From: an uncultured Micrococcales bacterium
GTDB lineage: Bacteria; Actinomycetota; Actinomycetes; Actinomycetales; Microbacteriaceae
Direction of reading: 5' to 3'
Length of the DNA: 64,000 nucleotides
Assembly: GCA_903880095.1 (NCBI GenBank)
Contig: CAIRNX010000010.1
Span: 62,001-126,000 of the forward strand
Of the stretch, positions 41,790-51,621 are shown one piece after another. Within the stretch, counting starts at the first letter, position 1. Each line of letters opens with the position of its first letter. The position numbers and the translations under genes are program-made. The notes under the pieces were generated by a model that worked only from the letters and a program-made list of their open reading frames with translations, was not told where the DNA came from and made no database searches.

Positions 41790-41820
41790 AGTGTAGTCGC
41801 GAGCATTCGCGCGGTAACTT
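41790..41820. promoter_or_regulatory. Divergent -10 boxes of fabG and the DUF3099 gene
   Basis: TACACT on - (41795-41790) and TAACTT on + (41815-41820). Both genes have Shine-Dalgarno sequences, unlike the leaderless genes around them. Confidence 0.4.
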
Positions 41821-41837
41821 AGTCACGGAGGCAAGTT

Positions 41838-42128
41838 TTGGCAAAGCGCACAAGTGTTACCTCGGTGGATCACTCCCCCGAGGTTGAACGAAAGACCAGA
41901 TTTGTCCAGTACACGGTGGCGATGCTTATTCGAGTTGCCTGTATTTTTCTAGCCGTCGCAATCGACGGCTGGGCCCGTTGGTTGTTCATGGCCGGTGCCA
42001 TTTTGCTGCCATACTTTGCTGTAGTGGCAGCCAATTCGGTCGGTTCGGCGAGAGCCAAAACCGCCGCAATTCCAGTCGCGCCACTCCAGATTTCGAGCAA
42101 GGACTTCATTGACGCAAGCCCCAAATAA
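41838..42128 (+). CDS. DUF3099 family small membrane protein
   Basis: 96 residues with two membrane helices (about 25-44 and 47-67) joined by a tight DGWAR turn, and a soluble C-terminal tail. This is the DUF3099 pattern, unknown function, common in actinobacteria. Start TTG 41838 has GGAGG six bases upstream. It leads a run of overlapping genes into SURF1. Confidence 0.78.
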   Translation: MAKRTSVTSVDHSPEVERKTRFVQYTVAMLIRVACIFLAVAIDGWARWLFMAGAILLPYFAVVAANSVGSARAKTAAIPVAPLQISSKDFIDASPK

Positions 42129-42300
42129 ATGTTCACGTGCGGGTTGCCAAAACGCATCAACAAGCGTGTTCGAGTGGCGTAACCCAGCCGTGCACCGAGA
42201 TGGGCGTCTGAAACTTTGGGGTTCTTGCGTCGAGCACCTGCAATTCTTTGAGGACTACCTTGGTGTTAGAGGGTTTTTGATCGGAGTGCGTGAACTTTGA
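42109..42300 (+). CDS. Cys/His-containing microprotein (possible zinc protein)
   Basis: 63 residues. Contains CSRAGC (8-13), a later SCVEHLQFF and several His, so Cys8, Cys13, Cys40 and His43 could bind one zinc. No family is recognised with certainty. Start TTG 42109 has AAGGA five bases upstream and overlaps DUF3099 by 20 bases; its stop overlaps the SURF1 TTG. Position next to SURF1 hints at membrane or oxidase biology, but no function is claimed. Confidence 0.65.
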   Translation: MTQAPNKCSRAGCQNASTSVFEWRNPAVHRDGRLKLWGSCVEHLQFFEDYLGVRGFLIGVREL

Positions 42301-43085
42301 GTTACCTAACTGAGAATTGGCGCAAGTGGAGCAAGTGGCTTGCCGTGGTAGTTGTTTTCGCCATCGCCTGCGGTTTTTTGTCTAACTGGCAGTTTCATCG
42401 CCGCGAAGAAAAGCTGGTGAAGATCAACCTGGTGATCAAGAATTTCGATACTGCGACAGTGTCGGTTGATTCGCTCTTGCCCGAGCTTTCGAGCTGGAAT
42501 AACGGCCTAGAGTGGCGCGCAGTCTCGTTGGTGGGCCTTTACCTACCAGGCAAGTCTTTGTTGGTTCGCAACCGGCCAAACCAAGGTTCGCCCGGTTTTG
42601 AGCAGCTCGTCCCATTTTTGGCTGAAGACGGGCGCATTCTTCTTGTTTCACGCGGATGGTTGCCGACGGGTAACGAACAAGATTTTCCAGACGCGAACCC
42701 TTTGCCGTCGACGAGTCAACGAACAATTGTTGTTCGGCTGCGACCTTCGGAGCAACATGACGGCCGAACAGCGCCAGAGCGTGAGGTTCCGAACATAGAG
42801 GTTCCTAGAATTGCGAAGGTTCTCGGGCTTTCGAATGTTTATCTGAAAACCTATGGCCGCGTTTATTCCGATTCAACCGGCGAAGCGAAGCTTCGAGACC
42901 TTGAGGCGCCGGCTACCGAAGAGGGTAACAATTTCAGCTACGCGCTGCAGTGGATAGTCTTTGCCGTGATGGCCTTTGGTGCGCTCTTCTGGATGATTCG
43001 CCAAGAACGGGATAGATCAATCGGACGAGTGCGAACAAAGGTGCGCAAAAAGCCATCAGACGAAGATTTCGAAGACGCGAATTAA
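42297..43085 (+). CDS. SURF1 family cytochrome oxidase assembly protein
   Basis: 262 residues. Two membrane helices at about 14-32 and 219-238 enclose a soluble domain, the SURF1 plan. WRAVSLVGLYLPGKSLLVRNR and GRILLVSRGWLP are recognisable family segments, as is the N-terminal LSNWQFHRREEK. SURF1 supports haem a insertion in CtaD. TTG 42297 overlaps the upstream stop. The stop interlocks with that of the ABC-F gene (TTAA). Confidence 0.85.
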   Translation: MSYLTENWRKWSKWLAVVVVFAIACGFLSNWQFHRREEKLVKINLVIKNFDTATVSVDSLLPELSSWNNGLEWRAVSLVGLYLPGKSLLVRNRPNQGSPGFEQLVPFLAEDGRILLVSRGWLPTGNEQDFPDANPLPSTSQRTIVVRLRPSEQHDGRTAPEREVPNIEVPRIAKVLGLSNVYLKTYGRVYSDSTGEAKLRDLEAPATEEGNNFSYALQWIVFAVMAFGALFWMIRQERDRSIGRVRTKVRKKPSDEDFEDAN

Positions 43086-44680
43086 CTGAGCGAAATCAGT
43101 TCGGCGTAGCCGTCGTTCCAAAGGTCTTCGTCGCCGTCAGGCAAAATCAAGACTCGCTCCGGGTTTAGCGAGAGCACGGCACCCACGTCGTGTGAAACCA
43201 GCACAACGGCACCTGTGAATGTCGACAGCGCGTGCAAAATCTCTTCGCGACTGGCGGGGTCAAGGTTGTTTGTTGGTTCGTCAAGTAGCAACACGTTGGC
43301 AGAAGAAACAACAAGCGCTGCGAGAGCGAGTCGAGTTTTCTCGCCACCAGAAAGCACGCCGGCTGGCTTATTGACATCGTCACCTGAGAACAGGAATGAA
43401 CCAAGAACCTTGCGGGCGTCGGTGTCGCCTAATTGTGGGGCGCTTCGTTGCATGTTTTCCAAGACCGACTTGGTGACGTCCAAGGTTTCATGCTCTTGGG
43501 CGTAATAGCCAATTTTCAGGCCGTGGCCTGGTTCGATGGTGCCGGTATCTGGTGTGTCGATGCCAGCAAGCATGCGCAGCAAAGTGGTCTTACCGGCACC
43601 GTTCAGCCCGATGATCACAACCTTTGAGCCTTTATCGATTGCCAGGTCGACAGCTGTGAAGATTTCTAGCGACCCGTAGCTCTTGCTCAAGTTTGATGCC
43701 ATGAGTGGGGTGCGACCACAAGGGGCTGGCTCAGGGAACCTGATGCGAGCAACCCTGTCGGCCTCGCGAACCTCCTCAAGCCCGCTCATAAGGTTTTCGG
43801 CACGCTTGATCATTTGCTTAGCGGCAACAGCCTTGCTTGCCTTTGCACCAAACTTTGCGGCCTGAAGGTTTAGCGTCGCGGCCTTCTTTTCGGCATTTGC
43901 TCGGTCGCGTTTGCGGCGCTCTTGGTCGGCTTCGCGTTGTTTCAGGTAGTTGTGCCAACCCATGTTGTAAACGTCGATGACCGTTCGCATGGCATCCAGG
44001 TAGAACACGCGGTTCACGGTTTCGCCGATTAGGTCGACATCGTGGCTGATCACGATAAGCCCGCCCTGATAGGTCTTCAAGAAGTCTCGAAGCCAAACAA
44101 CCGAGTCGGCGTCGAGGTGGTTTGTGGGTTCGTCGAGAATCATGGTGTCGGCCTGCGAAAACAGAATTCGGGCAAGCTCCACTCGCCTGCGCTGACCACC
44201 CGAAAGTGTTTTCAGTTGCTGTTCGAGAATGTGTGGCTTGATGCCCAAGTTGCCGGCGATTGCTTCGGCTTCGGCTTCGGCGGCATAGCCTCCGTTGGCA
44301 ATAAACCGCTCCTCTGCGCTGGAGTATTTCTTCATCGCCGCGTCGTAGACGGCTGGGTCAACAGAACCCATGTCTTCAGAGGCACGAGTCATGGCCTTGA
44401 GGTGTTCGCCAAGATCACGCGCGTTGAGAATGCGATCGCGAACCGTCTCTTCAGGGTCGCCGGTGCGAGGATCCTGTGGCAGGTAACCGATGAGGCCGCC
44501 GGTCTCGACGCTGCCGGCCGAGGGCTGCCCCTCCCCTGCGAGAATTTTGGTTAGCGTGGTTTTACCCGCACCGTTTCTGCCGACGAGACCCACCTTGTCA
44601 CCCTTGTCGACGCGAAAGTTAACGTCTTGCATCAAGACACGAGCTCCGATTCGGATCTCTAAGTCTTTTACATTGATCAA
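43082..44680 (-). CDS. ABC-F family ATPase
   Basis: 532 residues with two nucleotide-binding domains and no membrane segment. Walker A GRNGAGKT (near 37) and GLNGAGKT (near 354); signatures LSGGQRRR and LSGGEKTR; Walker B MILDEPTNHLD and LLLDEPTNNLD; a basic linker of about 80 residues between domains. ABC-F proteins act on the ribosome E site. Which subgroup is not clear. Start TTG 44680 matches the family N-terminus INVKDLEIRIG. Confidence 0.9.
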   Translation of the reverse strand: MINVKDLEIRIGARVLMQDVNFRVDKGDKVGLVGRNGAGKTTLTKILAGEGQPSAGSVETGGLIGYLPQDPRTGDPEETVRDRILNARDLGEHLKAMTRASEDMGSVDPAVYDAAMKKYSSAEERFIANGGYAAEAEAEAIAGNLGIKPHILEQQLKTLSGGQRRRVELARILFSQADTMILDEPTNHLDADSVVWLRDFLKTYQGGLIVISHDVDLIGETVNRVFYLDAMRTVIDVYNMGWHNYLKQREADQERRKRDRANAEKKAATLNLQAAKFGAKASKAVAAKQMIKRAENLMSGLEEVREADRVARIRFPEPAPCGRTPLMASNLSKSYGSLEIFTAVDLAIDKGSKVVIIGLNGAGKTTLLRMLAGIDTPDTGTIEPGHGLKIGYYAQEHETLDVTKSVLENMQRSAPQLGDTDARKVLGSFLFSGDDVNKPAGVLSGGEKTRLALAALVVSSANVLLLDEPTNNLDPASREEILHALSTFTGAVVLVSHDVGAVLSLNPERVLILPDGDEDLWNDGYAELISLS

Positions 44681-44720
44681 GGGTTATCTCTCGTAAAGTT
44701 CGGGCATTCCAAAAGCCTTA

Positions 44721-44751
44721 GTTTACAATCGTTATAAACCGAAATTAGGAG
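44721..44751 (+). promoter_or_regulatory. bioY promoter with GTTTA-N9-TAAAC repeat and ribosome binding site
   Basis: GTTTA (44721-44725) and TAAAC (44735-44739) are an inverted repeat that overlaps a -10-like TACAAT (44724-44729). GTTTACAA equals one half-site of the BirA operator consensus, but no second half lies at the usual spacing. AGGAG at 44747-44751 is five bases before ATG. Confidence 0.4.
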
Positions 44752-44756
44752 AGTTC

Positions 44757-45350
44757 ATGTCGGTAACGCTAACCAACAGACCAACCATCGTTGATCGCTT
44801 CATTCCCCGCAGCATCAGTGCCGACATAGTTCTAGTCGCCCTGGGCGCAATTCTTACCGCTGCTGCGGCGCAGGTAACGATTCCGTTGTGGCCAGTTCCA
44901 ATCACCGGCCAAACCTTTGCCGTTCTGCTTGTTGGTGCCGCACTCGGCGCGACCCGAGGCGCAATCTCGATGGCGTTTTACGTGCTTCTCGGCGCGGTCG
45001 GTCTACCTGTTTTTGCAGCAGGCAAATCGGGAATCGTTTTTGGCTCATCCCTCGGCTACCTATTCGGTTTTGTCGCAGCCGCTGCCGTCGTTGGCTTCTT
45101 TGCGGAGCGCGAAATCGGTCGCAAGTGGTTCTCGGTAGCCATTGGCTTTGTTGCTGGTAACGCGATCATCTACGCCTTCGGCCTACCTTGGCTTTCGATT
45201 TTCCTTGGCGCAAACAGCTTGCCAAACGATCTGAACGCGACGCTGTCAGCAGGTCTTTACCCGTTCCTAGTCGGAGATGCAATCAAAATTGCAATCGCTT
45301 CGACTCTGCTGCCTGGAGCCTGGGCACTAGCCAAGAAGCTAAAAGGCTAA
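44757..45350 (+). CDS. bioY: Biotin transporter BioY
   Basis: 197 residues, six membrane helices. Family motifs PLWPVPITGQTFAVLLVGAALG (about 42-63) and the second-half GYLFGFVAAA (near 101) identify BioY, the substrate-binding component of ECF biotin transport. No bioM or bioN ATPase/coupling gene is adjacent, so it either works with a shared ECF module elsewhere or alone. No biotin synthesis gene is in the window. Confidence 0.92.
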   Translation: MSVTLTNRPTIVDRFIPRSISADIVLVALGAILTAAAAQVTIPLWPVPITGQTFAVLLVGAALGATRGAISMAFYVLLGAVGLPVFAAGKSGIVFGSSLGYLFGFVAAAAVVGFFAEREIGRKWFSVAIGFVAGNAIIYAFGLPWLSIFLGANSLPNDLNATLSAGLYPFLVGDAIKIAIASTLLPGAWALAKKLKG

Positions 45351-45361
45351 TCACGCTTGAC

Positions 45362-45402
45362 AAAAGAATGGGCCTCCCGGTTGGGAGGCCCATTCTTTTT
45401 TA
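45362..45402. terminator. Bidirectional terminator between bioY and the SUF operon
   Basis: AAAAGAATGGGCCTCCC-GGTT-GGGAGGCCCATTCTTTT, a perfect 17-bp stem followed by TTT; the strongest hairpin in the window. Confidence 0.94.
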
Positions 45403-45404
45403 GG

Positions 45405-45734
45405 CTAAATCGAAAAACCGATGGCACGCATTTGTTCGCGGCCGTCTTCGGTGATCTTCTCAGGTCCCCACGGTGGCATCCATACCCAGTTGATTCGGTA
45501 TGCCTCAACGTGGCCGTCTAGAGCCTCTCCGGTCTGCTCTTCGAGAATGTCAGTCAGCGGGCAGCCGGCCGAGGTGAGAGTCATGTTGATTAGTAGCGAG
45601 CCGTCGTCCTCCGACTCTTCGAGTCCGTAAATAAGTCCAAGGTCGACGATGTTCACGCCAATCTCTGGGTCGATTACGTCTTTGAGAGCCTCAATTACTT
45701 CGTCGTATTTGGCTGGGCTAAGTTCTTTAGGCAT
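45405..45734 (-). CDS. sufT: Metal-sulfur cluster assembly factor (MIP18/SufT-like)
   Basis: 109 residues, DUF59 family. [21 protein letters not shown] (about 15-35) and the single conserved Cys in [10 protein letters not shown] (near 59) are characteristic. Such proteins assist Fe-S maturation. It overlaps sufC by eight bases and ends the suf operon. Confidence 0.9.
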   Translation of the reverse strand: MPKELSPAKYDEVIEALKDVIDPEIGVNIVDLGLIYGLEESEDDGSLLINMTLTSAGCPLTDILEEQTGEALDGHVEAYRINWVWMPPWGPEKITEDGREQMRAIGFSI

Positions 45735-46479
45735 TTACGTACCTGTCGTAGCCCTCGGCTTCGAGGCGTTCTGCTAGCTCCGGGCCACCTTCTTCGGCAA
45801 TCTTGCCGGCAACGAACACGTGCACGAAGTCAGGCTTGATGTAGTTGAGGATTCGGGTGTAGTGGGTGATCAAAAGAACGCCCATGCCGGTTGCCGCCTT
45901 GACGCGGTTTACGCCTTCAGAAACAATCTTTAGAGCGTCTACGTCTAGTCCAGAGTCGGTTTCGTCGAGCACTGCGAACTTTGGCTTAAGTAGCTCCATC
46001 TGCAGAATTTCGTGACGCTTCTTCTCGCCACCCGAGAAGCCTTCGTTTACGTTGCGCTCGGTGAAGGTTGAGTCCATCTTAAGTGCGTCCATTGCGCCGC
46101 GCACCTCTTGGATCCAACCACGCAGTGCTGGAGCTTCGCCATCTATTGCGGTCTTGGCTGTGCGTAGGAAGTTGCTTACCGAAACACCTGGAATTTCAAC
46201 CGGGTACTGCATGGCCAAGAAGACGCCGGCACGGGCGCGCTCGTCGACGCTCATCTCAAGCACGTTTTCGCCGTCAAGCAGAATTTCACCCTGTGTGACG
46301 GTGTACTTAGGGTGACCCGCGATCGAGTAGGCGAGAGTCGACTTTCCTGAGCCGTTTGGGCCCATGATTGCGTGGGTTTCACCCGAGCGAATCACTAGGT
46401 CTACACCTTTGAGGATCTCTTTGGTGCCCTGTTCGGTTTCGACAGTTACGTGGAGGTTCTTGATTTCTAGGGTTGCCAT
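45727..46479 (-). CDS. sufC: SUF system ATPase SufC
   Basis: 250 residues. Walker [10 protein letters not shown] (about 40-48), signature FSGGEKKR (near 148), Walker [15 protein letters not shown] (near 171) and switch His in LLITHY are all present. Binds the SufB-SufD complex and drives Fe-S cluster assembly. Typical N-terminus [10 protein letters not shown]. Confidence 0.96.
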   Translation of the reverse strand: MATLEIKNLHVTVETEQGTKEILKGVDLVIRSGETHAIMGPNGSGKSTLAYSIAGHPKYTVTQGEILLDGENVLEMSVDERARAGVFLAMQYPVEIPGVSVSNFLRTAKTAIDGEAPALRGWIQEVRGAMDALKMDSTFTERNVNEGFSGGEKKRHEILQMELLKPKFAVLDETDSGLDVDALKIVSEGVNRVKAATGMGVLLITHYTRILNYIKPDFVHVFVAGKIAEEGGPELAERLEAEGYDRYVNA

Positions 46480-46490
46480 GATTTCTTTCT

Positions 46491-46805
46491 TTAGGCCTTG
46501 TCGTATTCGAGGAAGATGACGCCGTCTTCAATGAAGACTTCGTAAACGGCTACTGGTTCGTAGGCAGGTAGCGAAAGCGGCGCACCTGTTTCTAGTGAAA
46601 ACTTTGCTCCGTGAGCCCAGCATTCGATGGTTTCGCTGTCGACAAAGCCCTCGCTGAGCGAGATTTCGCCGTGTGAACACTTGTCGTCGATTGCCTTCAC
46701 GTCGCCAGACTTGGTGCGGGCAATTGCAATCGCGTGGCCGTCAATGAGCACGCGAATCGCGCGCCCTGGTTTGATGTCTTCAACTGGGCAGATTTGGTGG
46801 GCCAT
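46491..46805 (-). CDS. Rieske-type ferredoxin of the SUF operon
   Basis: 104 residues. Rieske 2Fe-2S ligands Cys43-x-His45 and Cys62-x2-His65. Without a membrane segment or the disulfide cysteines, it belongs to the ferredoxin subunit type found in non-haem oxygenases. Its fixed place between sufD and sufC in related genomes suggests electron delivery for cluster assembly; this is inference. Overlaps sufD by one base. Confidence 0.88.
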   Translation of the reverse strand: MAHQICPVEDIKPGRAIRVLIDGHAIAIARTKSGDVKAIDDKCSHGEISLSEGFVDSETIECWAHGAKFSLETGAPLSLPAYEPVAVYEVFIEDGVIFLEYDKA

Positions 46806-47941
46806 TATTTGACGCTCCTCTTTAGCTCTTCTTCGATTGATTTGTTGAGTCGATCTTCGATCGATTCGATGCCGATCTGCTGAACAATCTCGTTGAGGAA
46901 TCCCTTAACCACGAGGCGTCTTGCTTCTAGCTCGTTGATGCCTCGAGCCTGAAGGTAGAACAGGTGTTCATCATCGAATCGACCCGAGGCGCTGGCATGG
47001 CCCGCTCCCTCGATCTGCCCGGTTTCGATCTCGAGGTTCGGAACGCTGTCGGCTCGGGCGCCATCGGTAAGAAGCAGATTGCGGTTTAGCTCGTAGGTGT
47101 CTGTGCCTTCGGCTTCTTTGCGAATCAGAACGTCGCCGACCCAAACGGTGTGCGCCTTGTTGCCCTGTAGCGCGCCCTTGTAAGTGACCCTAGAGGTGCA
47201 GTTCGGTTGTGAGTGGTCAACAAACGGGCGGTGTTCTAGGTGCTGGTCTGCGTCGGCAAAGTAGACACCGAAAAGGTCAACCGCTGCGCCTGGGCCGCTA
47301 AATGAGACAGATGGTGTCACTCGAACCGTGTCGCCACCGAACGAGACAATAACGTGCTTTAGGTGTGAGTTTCGGCCGAGTTTGGCGAACTGTGCTGAGG
47401 TGTGTACCGAGCCAGCCTTCCAATCTTGAATGCTGATAACGGTTAGGTCGCTCTCGTCGCCGACAACAATTTCAAGGTTTTCAGCGAGGACGCCCTTGCC
47501 ACGGTGGTCGATGACTACGGTTCCCTTGGCGTGCAACTTAGATTCGATGACGATGTGAAGTGCCGATGGGGTCAGGTCGTCTGAATTCACGGTCAGAACC
47601 GCGTGCTCTTCAGGGCCGGCCGGAACCGAAATCAGGTATGCGGCGTCTGTCGACTCCCACGAAGCTGCTGAGGTGCGGTCTTCTGGTGTTCCGGCTGCTC
47701 CAAAGAGAGCATGATCGCTACCAATCCATTCGGTGGTAATCGAGTTGCCACCTTCGAACTGTAGGTCGCCCAGATATTCGCTCAAGGCGTCAGCCTCGAG
47801 GCCCTTGAGGCGCTCTACGGGCAGGTAACGCCATTGCTCGTCTCGAATGGTGATCGGCTCAAAGTCGGCGACTTTGGTTGACTTTGGGCGTTCTGAACGT
47901 ATCTGGAGCGGCACGCCGGCTCCGTGGCTGTGCTGCTCCAC
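46805..47941 (-). CDS. sufD: Fe-S cluster assembly protein SufD
   Basis: 378 residues. Beta-helix core and C-terminal helical region with HASASGRFDDEHLFYLQARGINELEAR (near 313), homologous to SufB's. SufD partners SufB and helps iron entry. A one-base overlap with sufB links their translation. Confidence 0.94.
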   Translation of the reverse strand: MEQHSHGAGVPLQIRSERPKSTKVADFEPITIRDEQWRYLPVERLKGLEADALSEYLGDLQFEGGNSITTEWIGSDHALFGAAGTPEDRTSAASWESTDAAYLISVPAGPEEHAVLTVNSDDLTPSALHIVIESKLHAKGTVVIDHRGKGVLAENLEIVVGDESDLTVISIQDWKAGSVHTSAQFAKLGRNSHLKHVIVSFGGDTVRVTPSVSFSGPGAAVDLFGVYFADADQHLEHRPFVDHSQPNCTSRVTYKGALQGNKAHTVWVGDVLIRKEAEGTDTYELNRNLLLTDGARADSVPNLEIETGQIEGAGHASASGRFDDEHLFYLQARGINELEARRLVVKGFLNEIVQQIGIESIEDRLNKSIEEELKRSVK

Positions 47942-49359
47942 TAACCGACAGCCCCTTCCATCTGCATCTCGATTAGTTTGTTGAGCTCGAGCGCGTATTC
48001 CATTGGTAGTTCTTTTGCGATTGGTTCGATAAAGCCGCGAACAATCATCGCCATTGCTTCGTCTTCTGGCATGCCGCGAGACTGCAGATAGAAAAGCTGT
48101 TCATCGCTAACGCGAGAAACGGTTGCCTCGTGACCCATCGAGACATCGTCTTCGCGAACGTCTACTGCTGGGTAGGTGTCTGAACGTGAAATTGTGTCGA
48201 CCAAGAGTGCGTCGCAACGAACCGTGTTCGCCGAGTGGTGAGCGCCCGGGTTGACTCGGATCTCACCTCGGTATGAGGTTCGCCCTCCGCCTCGGGCAAT
48301 CGACTTTGAGATGATCGAAGACGAGGTATAAGGAGCAAGGTGAATCATCTTCGCGCCGGCGTCTTGGTGCTGGCCAGCGCCTGCGAAAGCGACAGACAGG
48401 GTTTCACCACGAGCGTGCTCCCCCGCCAAAATGATGGCCGGGTATTTCATGGTTACCTTTGAGCCGATGTTTCCATCTACCCATTCCATGGTCGCGCCCT
48501 CGTGAGCAATTGCTCTCTTGGTGACTAGGTTGTAGACGTTTGTCGACCAGTTCTGAATCGTCGTGTAGCGAACGCGAGCGTTCTTCTTGACGATGATTTC
48601 AACTACTGCCGAGTGAAGTGAATCAGAGTTGTAAATCGGTGCCGTGCAGCCCTCGATGTAGTGAACATAAGAGCCCTCGTCGGCAATGATCAGGGTGCGC
48701 TCGAACTGACCCATGTTTTCGGTGTTGATTCTGAAGTATGCCTGCAGAGGAATCTCTACGTGCACTCCCTTCGGAACGTAAACAAACGAACCACCAGACC
48801 ACACGGCGGTGTTCAGCGCTGCGAACTTGTTGTCGCCGGCTGGAATAACGGTGCCGAAGTACTCCTGGAAGATCTCCGGGTACTGCTTAAGGGCACTGTC
48901 GGTGTCCAAAAAGATGACGCCTTGAGCCTCAAGCTCTTCTTGAATCTGGTGGTAAACCACCTCAGATTCGTACTGTGCAGCTACACCTGAAACTAGTCGT
49001 GAGCGCTCTGCCTCTGGGATGCCAAGTTTCTCGTAGGTGTTCTTGATGTCATCAGGCAGGTCTTCCCAGCTGGCGGCCTGCTTCTCGGTTGAGCGAACAA
49101 AGTACTTGATGTTGTCGAAATCGATACCGCTGAGGTCTGCACCCCAGTTCGGCATTGGCTTCTTGGTGAAGTAGTTGTAACCCTTTAGGCGGGTTTCGAG
49201 CATCCAATCCGATTCGCTCTTTTTGCCCGAAATGTCGCGAACGACGTCCTCGTTGATTCCGCGCTTGGCTGTTTCTCCGGCTTTGTCGCTGTCTGACCAG
49301 CCAAATTCGTAGTTACCTAACGAATCCAATTCCGGACGTTCGATGATGATGTCTGACAA
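47941..49359 (-). CDS. sufB: Fe-S cluster assembly scaffold SufB
   Basis: 472 residues, full length. Segments [39 protein letters not shown] with the conserved Cys, and [21 protein letters not shown] are as in SufB scaffolds. Start TTG 49359 has AGAGGA six bases upstream. First gene of sufB-sufD-ferredoxin-sufC-sufT. Neither the SufR regulator nor sufS/sufU is adjacent. Confidence 0.96.
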   Translation of the reverse strand: MSDIIIERPELDSLGNYEFGWSDSDKAGETAKRGINEDVVRDISGKKSESDWMLETRLKGYNYFTKKPMPNWGADLSGIDFDNIKYFVRSTEKQAASWEDLPDDIKNTYEKLGIPEAERSRLVSGVAAQYESEVVYHQIQEELEAQGVIFLDTDSALKQYPEIFQEYFGTVIPAGDNKFAALNTAVWSGGSFVYVPKGVHVEIPLQAYFRINTENMGQFERTLIIADEGSYVHYIEGCTAPIYNSDSLHSAVVEIIVKKNARVRYTTIQNWSTNVYNLVTKRAIAHEGATMEWVDGNIGSKVTMKYPAIILAGEHARGETLSVAFAGAGQHQDAGAKMIHLAPYTSSSIISKSIARGGGRTSYRGEIRVNPGAHHSANTVRCDALLVDTISRSDTYPAVDVREDDVSMGHEATVSRVSDEQLFYLQSRGMPEDEAMAMIVRGFIEPIAKELPMEYALELNKLIEMQMEGAVG

Positions 49360-49437
49360 GACGCGTCCTCTCTATTCGTGTAGGGCAAACCGCTCGGGCG
49401 CGGGATTATTCCAACGCGCCTTCGTGTAAGTATTGAA

Positions 49438-50328
49438 GTGAGCAAATGCTCCGACCCCTCGATTTTACCTTGGAAACCTCCCTGGGTAAAGACTTTAGAA
49501 AGGCCGCCCTTGCGCAAGTTTGCCGTTTGGAGCTCGTTAGTCTCGCAAATCTTGATCGTTGTCACCGGTGGTGTCGTGCGCTTGACCGGCTCGGGTCTCG
49601 GTTGCCCAACTTGGCCTAAGTGCACCTCGGAGTCGCTCGTAACGGTTCAAGCTCAGGGAATTCACGGAGTTATCGAGTTTGCCAACCGCATGCTCACCTT
49701 TGCTCTTCTGGTGATCGCAGTTCTTACCGTGGTGGTGTTTTGGAAGTCGGCGCAACGAGCCCTAGCACTAGCCCTTTTTGGTGGGATCCCAGCGCAGGCA
49801 GTGCTTGGCGGTTTCACCGTCCTCACCGGCCTTAACCCTTGGTTGGTCGGCTCACACTTTGCTCTTTCGGCAGTACTAATCGCTCTCGCATCGCTTTTGG
49901 TGTGGCGTTTTTACTCACCGAGCGAGGTTGGTCTACCAGGTTTGCCACGTGTCACATCGGTTGCGATTACCGTCGCCGGGCTCGTCTCGGTGACTTTCGG
50001 AATCATTGTGACTGGGGCGGGTCCGCACGCGGGAGACGCGGCTACTCCTCGCAATGGGCTCGATCTCGAGATTTGGCAGCATTACCACTCATACCCGGCC
50101 TACCTAACCTTGGCCCTCGTGCTCACCTCGTTAGTTTTGTATCGCGCAAACAGGTTGAATCGAATGATTCTGATCGGACTCCTCATTAACTTGGTGATTC
50201 AAGCCGTTATCGGTGTTGCGCAAGCGCGCTTGGGTGTGCCCGCGCTGTTGGTTGGCTTTCATGTAACTGGGGCCGCGACTCTTTGCAGCTTGCTCTGGTT
50301 TCAACTTTTTGCCTCAAAGGTTCGCTAA
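49438..50328 (+). CDS. ctaA: Haem A synthase (COX15/CtaA)
   Basis: 296 residues, about eight membrane helices. Converts haem O to haem A for the aa3 oxidase. TGGVVRLTGSGLGCPTWPKC (about 43-62) with the conserved Cys pair, haem-ligand His in QGIHGVIEFANR (near 79) and the second-half VTGAGPHAGD and HYHSYPAYL are present. Start GTG 49438. The photolyase GTG follows the stop directly. Confidence 0.93.
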   Translation: MSKCSDPSILPWKPPWVKTLERPPLRKFAVWSSLVSQILIVVTGGVVRLTGSGLGCPTWPKCTSESLVTVQAQGIHGVIEFANRMLTFALLVIAVLTVVVFWKSAQRALALALFGGIPAQAVLGGFTVLTGLNPWLVGSHFALSAVLIALASLLVWRFYSPSEVGLPGLPRVTSVAITVAGLVSVTFGIIVTGAGPHAGDAATPRNGLDLEIWQHYHSYPAYLTLALVLTSLVLYRANRLNRMILIGLLINLVIQAVIGVAQARLGVPALLVGFHVTGAATLCSLLWFQLFASKVR

Positions 50329-51621
50329 GTGTCAACCCTTTATTGGTTTCGCCGCGACCTTCGCCTGAGCGATAACCCGTCGCTGTTAGCGGCCGGTAAC
50401 GAGGTTTACCCAGTTGTGGTTTCTGGTTCTCTCGATGGGCTGAGCAAAGTTCGAGTCGATTCACTTACTGCCAGCTGGCGTTCACTCAATGAATCACTTG
50501 ATGGCAACTTGACTCTCATCGACGATGTCGCCGAATGCGCCAATCGGCTCGGTGTAACAGCGGTTCACTGTGCTCGCGCCTACGAACCTGCCGGCATTTC
50601 AGAGCAAGAACGCGTTGCCAGAGATTTAGAGTCACTAGGCATAAAGCTGGTCATTGGTCCTGGCAACTACGCGCTCTCCCCCGGCACGGTCCGCAAACCC
50701 GACGGTACGCCATATCGCGTTTACACACCGTTCTTTAAAGCCTGGTTTGAAAGGGGCTGGGAGTCACCTCGCCCTGCCCCAGTCGGAGTTACTTGGGCAT
50801 CAGCCGGCGGTAGAGAGCTCCCCAGTGGCCCGCCGGTCAGAGTCGGTGAAGCGTTCGCACTCAGAACCTTCGAGCGTTTTGCGAAACGTGCGCTCCACGA
50901 ATATAACGAAGATCGCAACCGTGCAGACCTTAGCGGCACCTCACATTTGTCGCACGCACTCGCCCATGGCGAGGTTCACCCTAGAACGTTACTTGCGCAA
51001 CTTGGAGACTCGCAAAGTGAAGTTTCGTTTATGAAAGAGCTTGCCTGGCGTGAGTTTTACGCAGATGTTTTATGGCACAACCCGCACACCGTTGAAGGCT
51101 ATTACGAGCCTCGTTTTGCGAACATGCGCTACGACTTCGATGAATCAAAGCTTGTCGCTTGGCAACAGGGAAAAACCGGGTTTCCGATGGTCGATGCCGG
51201 CATGCGCCAGCTTATGACCACGGGCTGGATGCACAACCGCGTGCGCATGATTGTTGCTTCGTTCTTGGTCAAAGATCTCCACATTGAATGGCAGCACGGT
51301 GCTCGTTGGTTTGAGCAGCATCTGACCGATTTCGACGTTGCTTCGAATTCGCACGGATGGCAGTGGACCGCCGGTTGTGGCACCGACGCGTCGCCTTATT
51401 ACCGCATTTTCAACCCGATCACACAGGGTTACAAGTTCGACCCGAATGGCGACTACGTTCGCAAATATGTGCCTGAACTGCGTGGGATTTCTGGCAAAGA
51501 GGTTCACGAGCCGTGGCTGTTGATCGATGGATTATCGCCCGATTACCCGGCGCCGATAGTGGATCACAGCGTCGAACGGGCAGAAGCGTTGGCGCGACTA
51601 GAGGAAATAAAGGTCGTTTAG
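50329..51621 (+). CDS. phr: Deoxyribodipyrimidine photolyase (cryptochrome/photolyase family)
   Basis: 430 residues. N-terminal Rossmann domain [16 protein letters not shown] (3-18) for an antenna cofactor, and the FAD domain with [33 protein letters not shown] and [19 protein letters not shown]. The Asn and Trp positions around FAD and the three Trp electron path region look intact. Repairs UV cyclobutane dimers with light; a marker of a sunlit habitat. The stop interlocks with that of ctaB (TTAG). Confidence 0.92.
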   Translation: MSTLYWFRRDLRLSDNPSLLAAGNEVYPVVVSGSLDGLSKVRVDSLTASWRSLNESLDGNLTLIDDVAECANRLGVTAVHCARAYEPAGISEQERVARDLESLGIKLVIGPGNYALSPGTVRKPDGTPYRVYTPFFKAWFERGWESPRPAPVGVTWASAGGRELPSGPPVRVGEAFALRTFERFAKRALHEYNEDRNRADLSGTSHLSHALAHGEVHPRTLLAQLGDSQSEVSFMKELAWREFYADVLWHNPHTVEGYYEPRFANMRYDFDESKLVAWQQGKTGFPMVDAGMRQLMTTGWMHNRVRMIVASFLVKDLHIEWQHGARWFEQHLTDFDVASNSHGWQWTAGCGTDASPYYRIFNPITQGYKFDPNGDYVRKYVPELRGISGKEVHEPWLLIDGLSPDYPAPIVDHSVERAEALARLEEIKVV

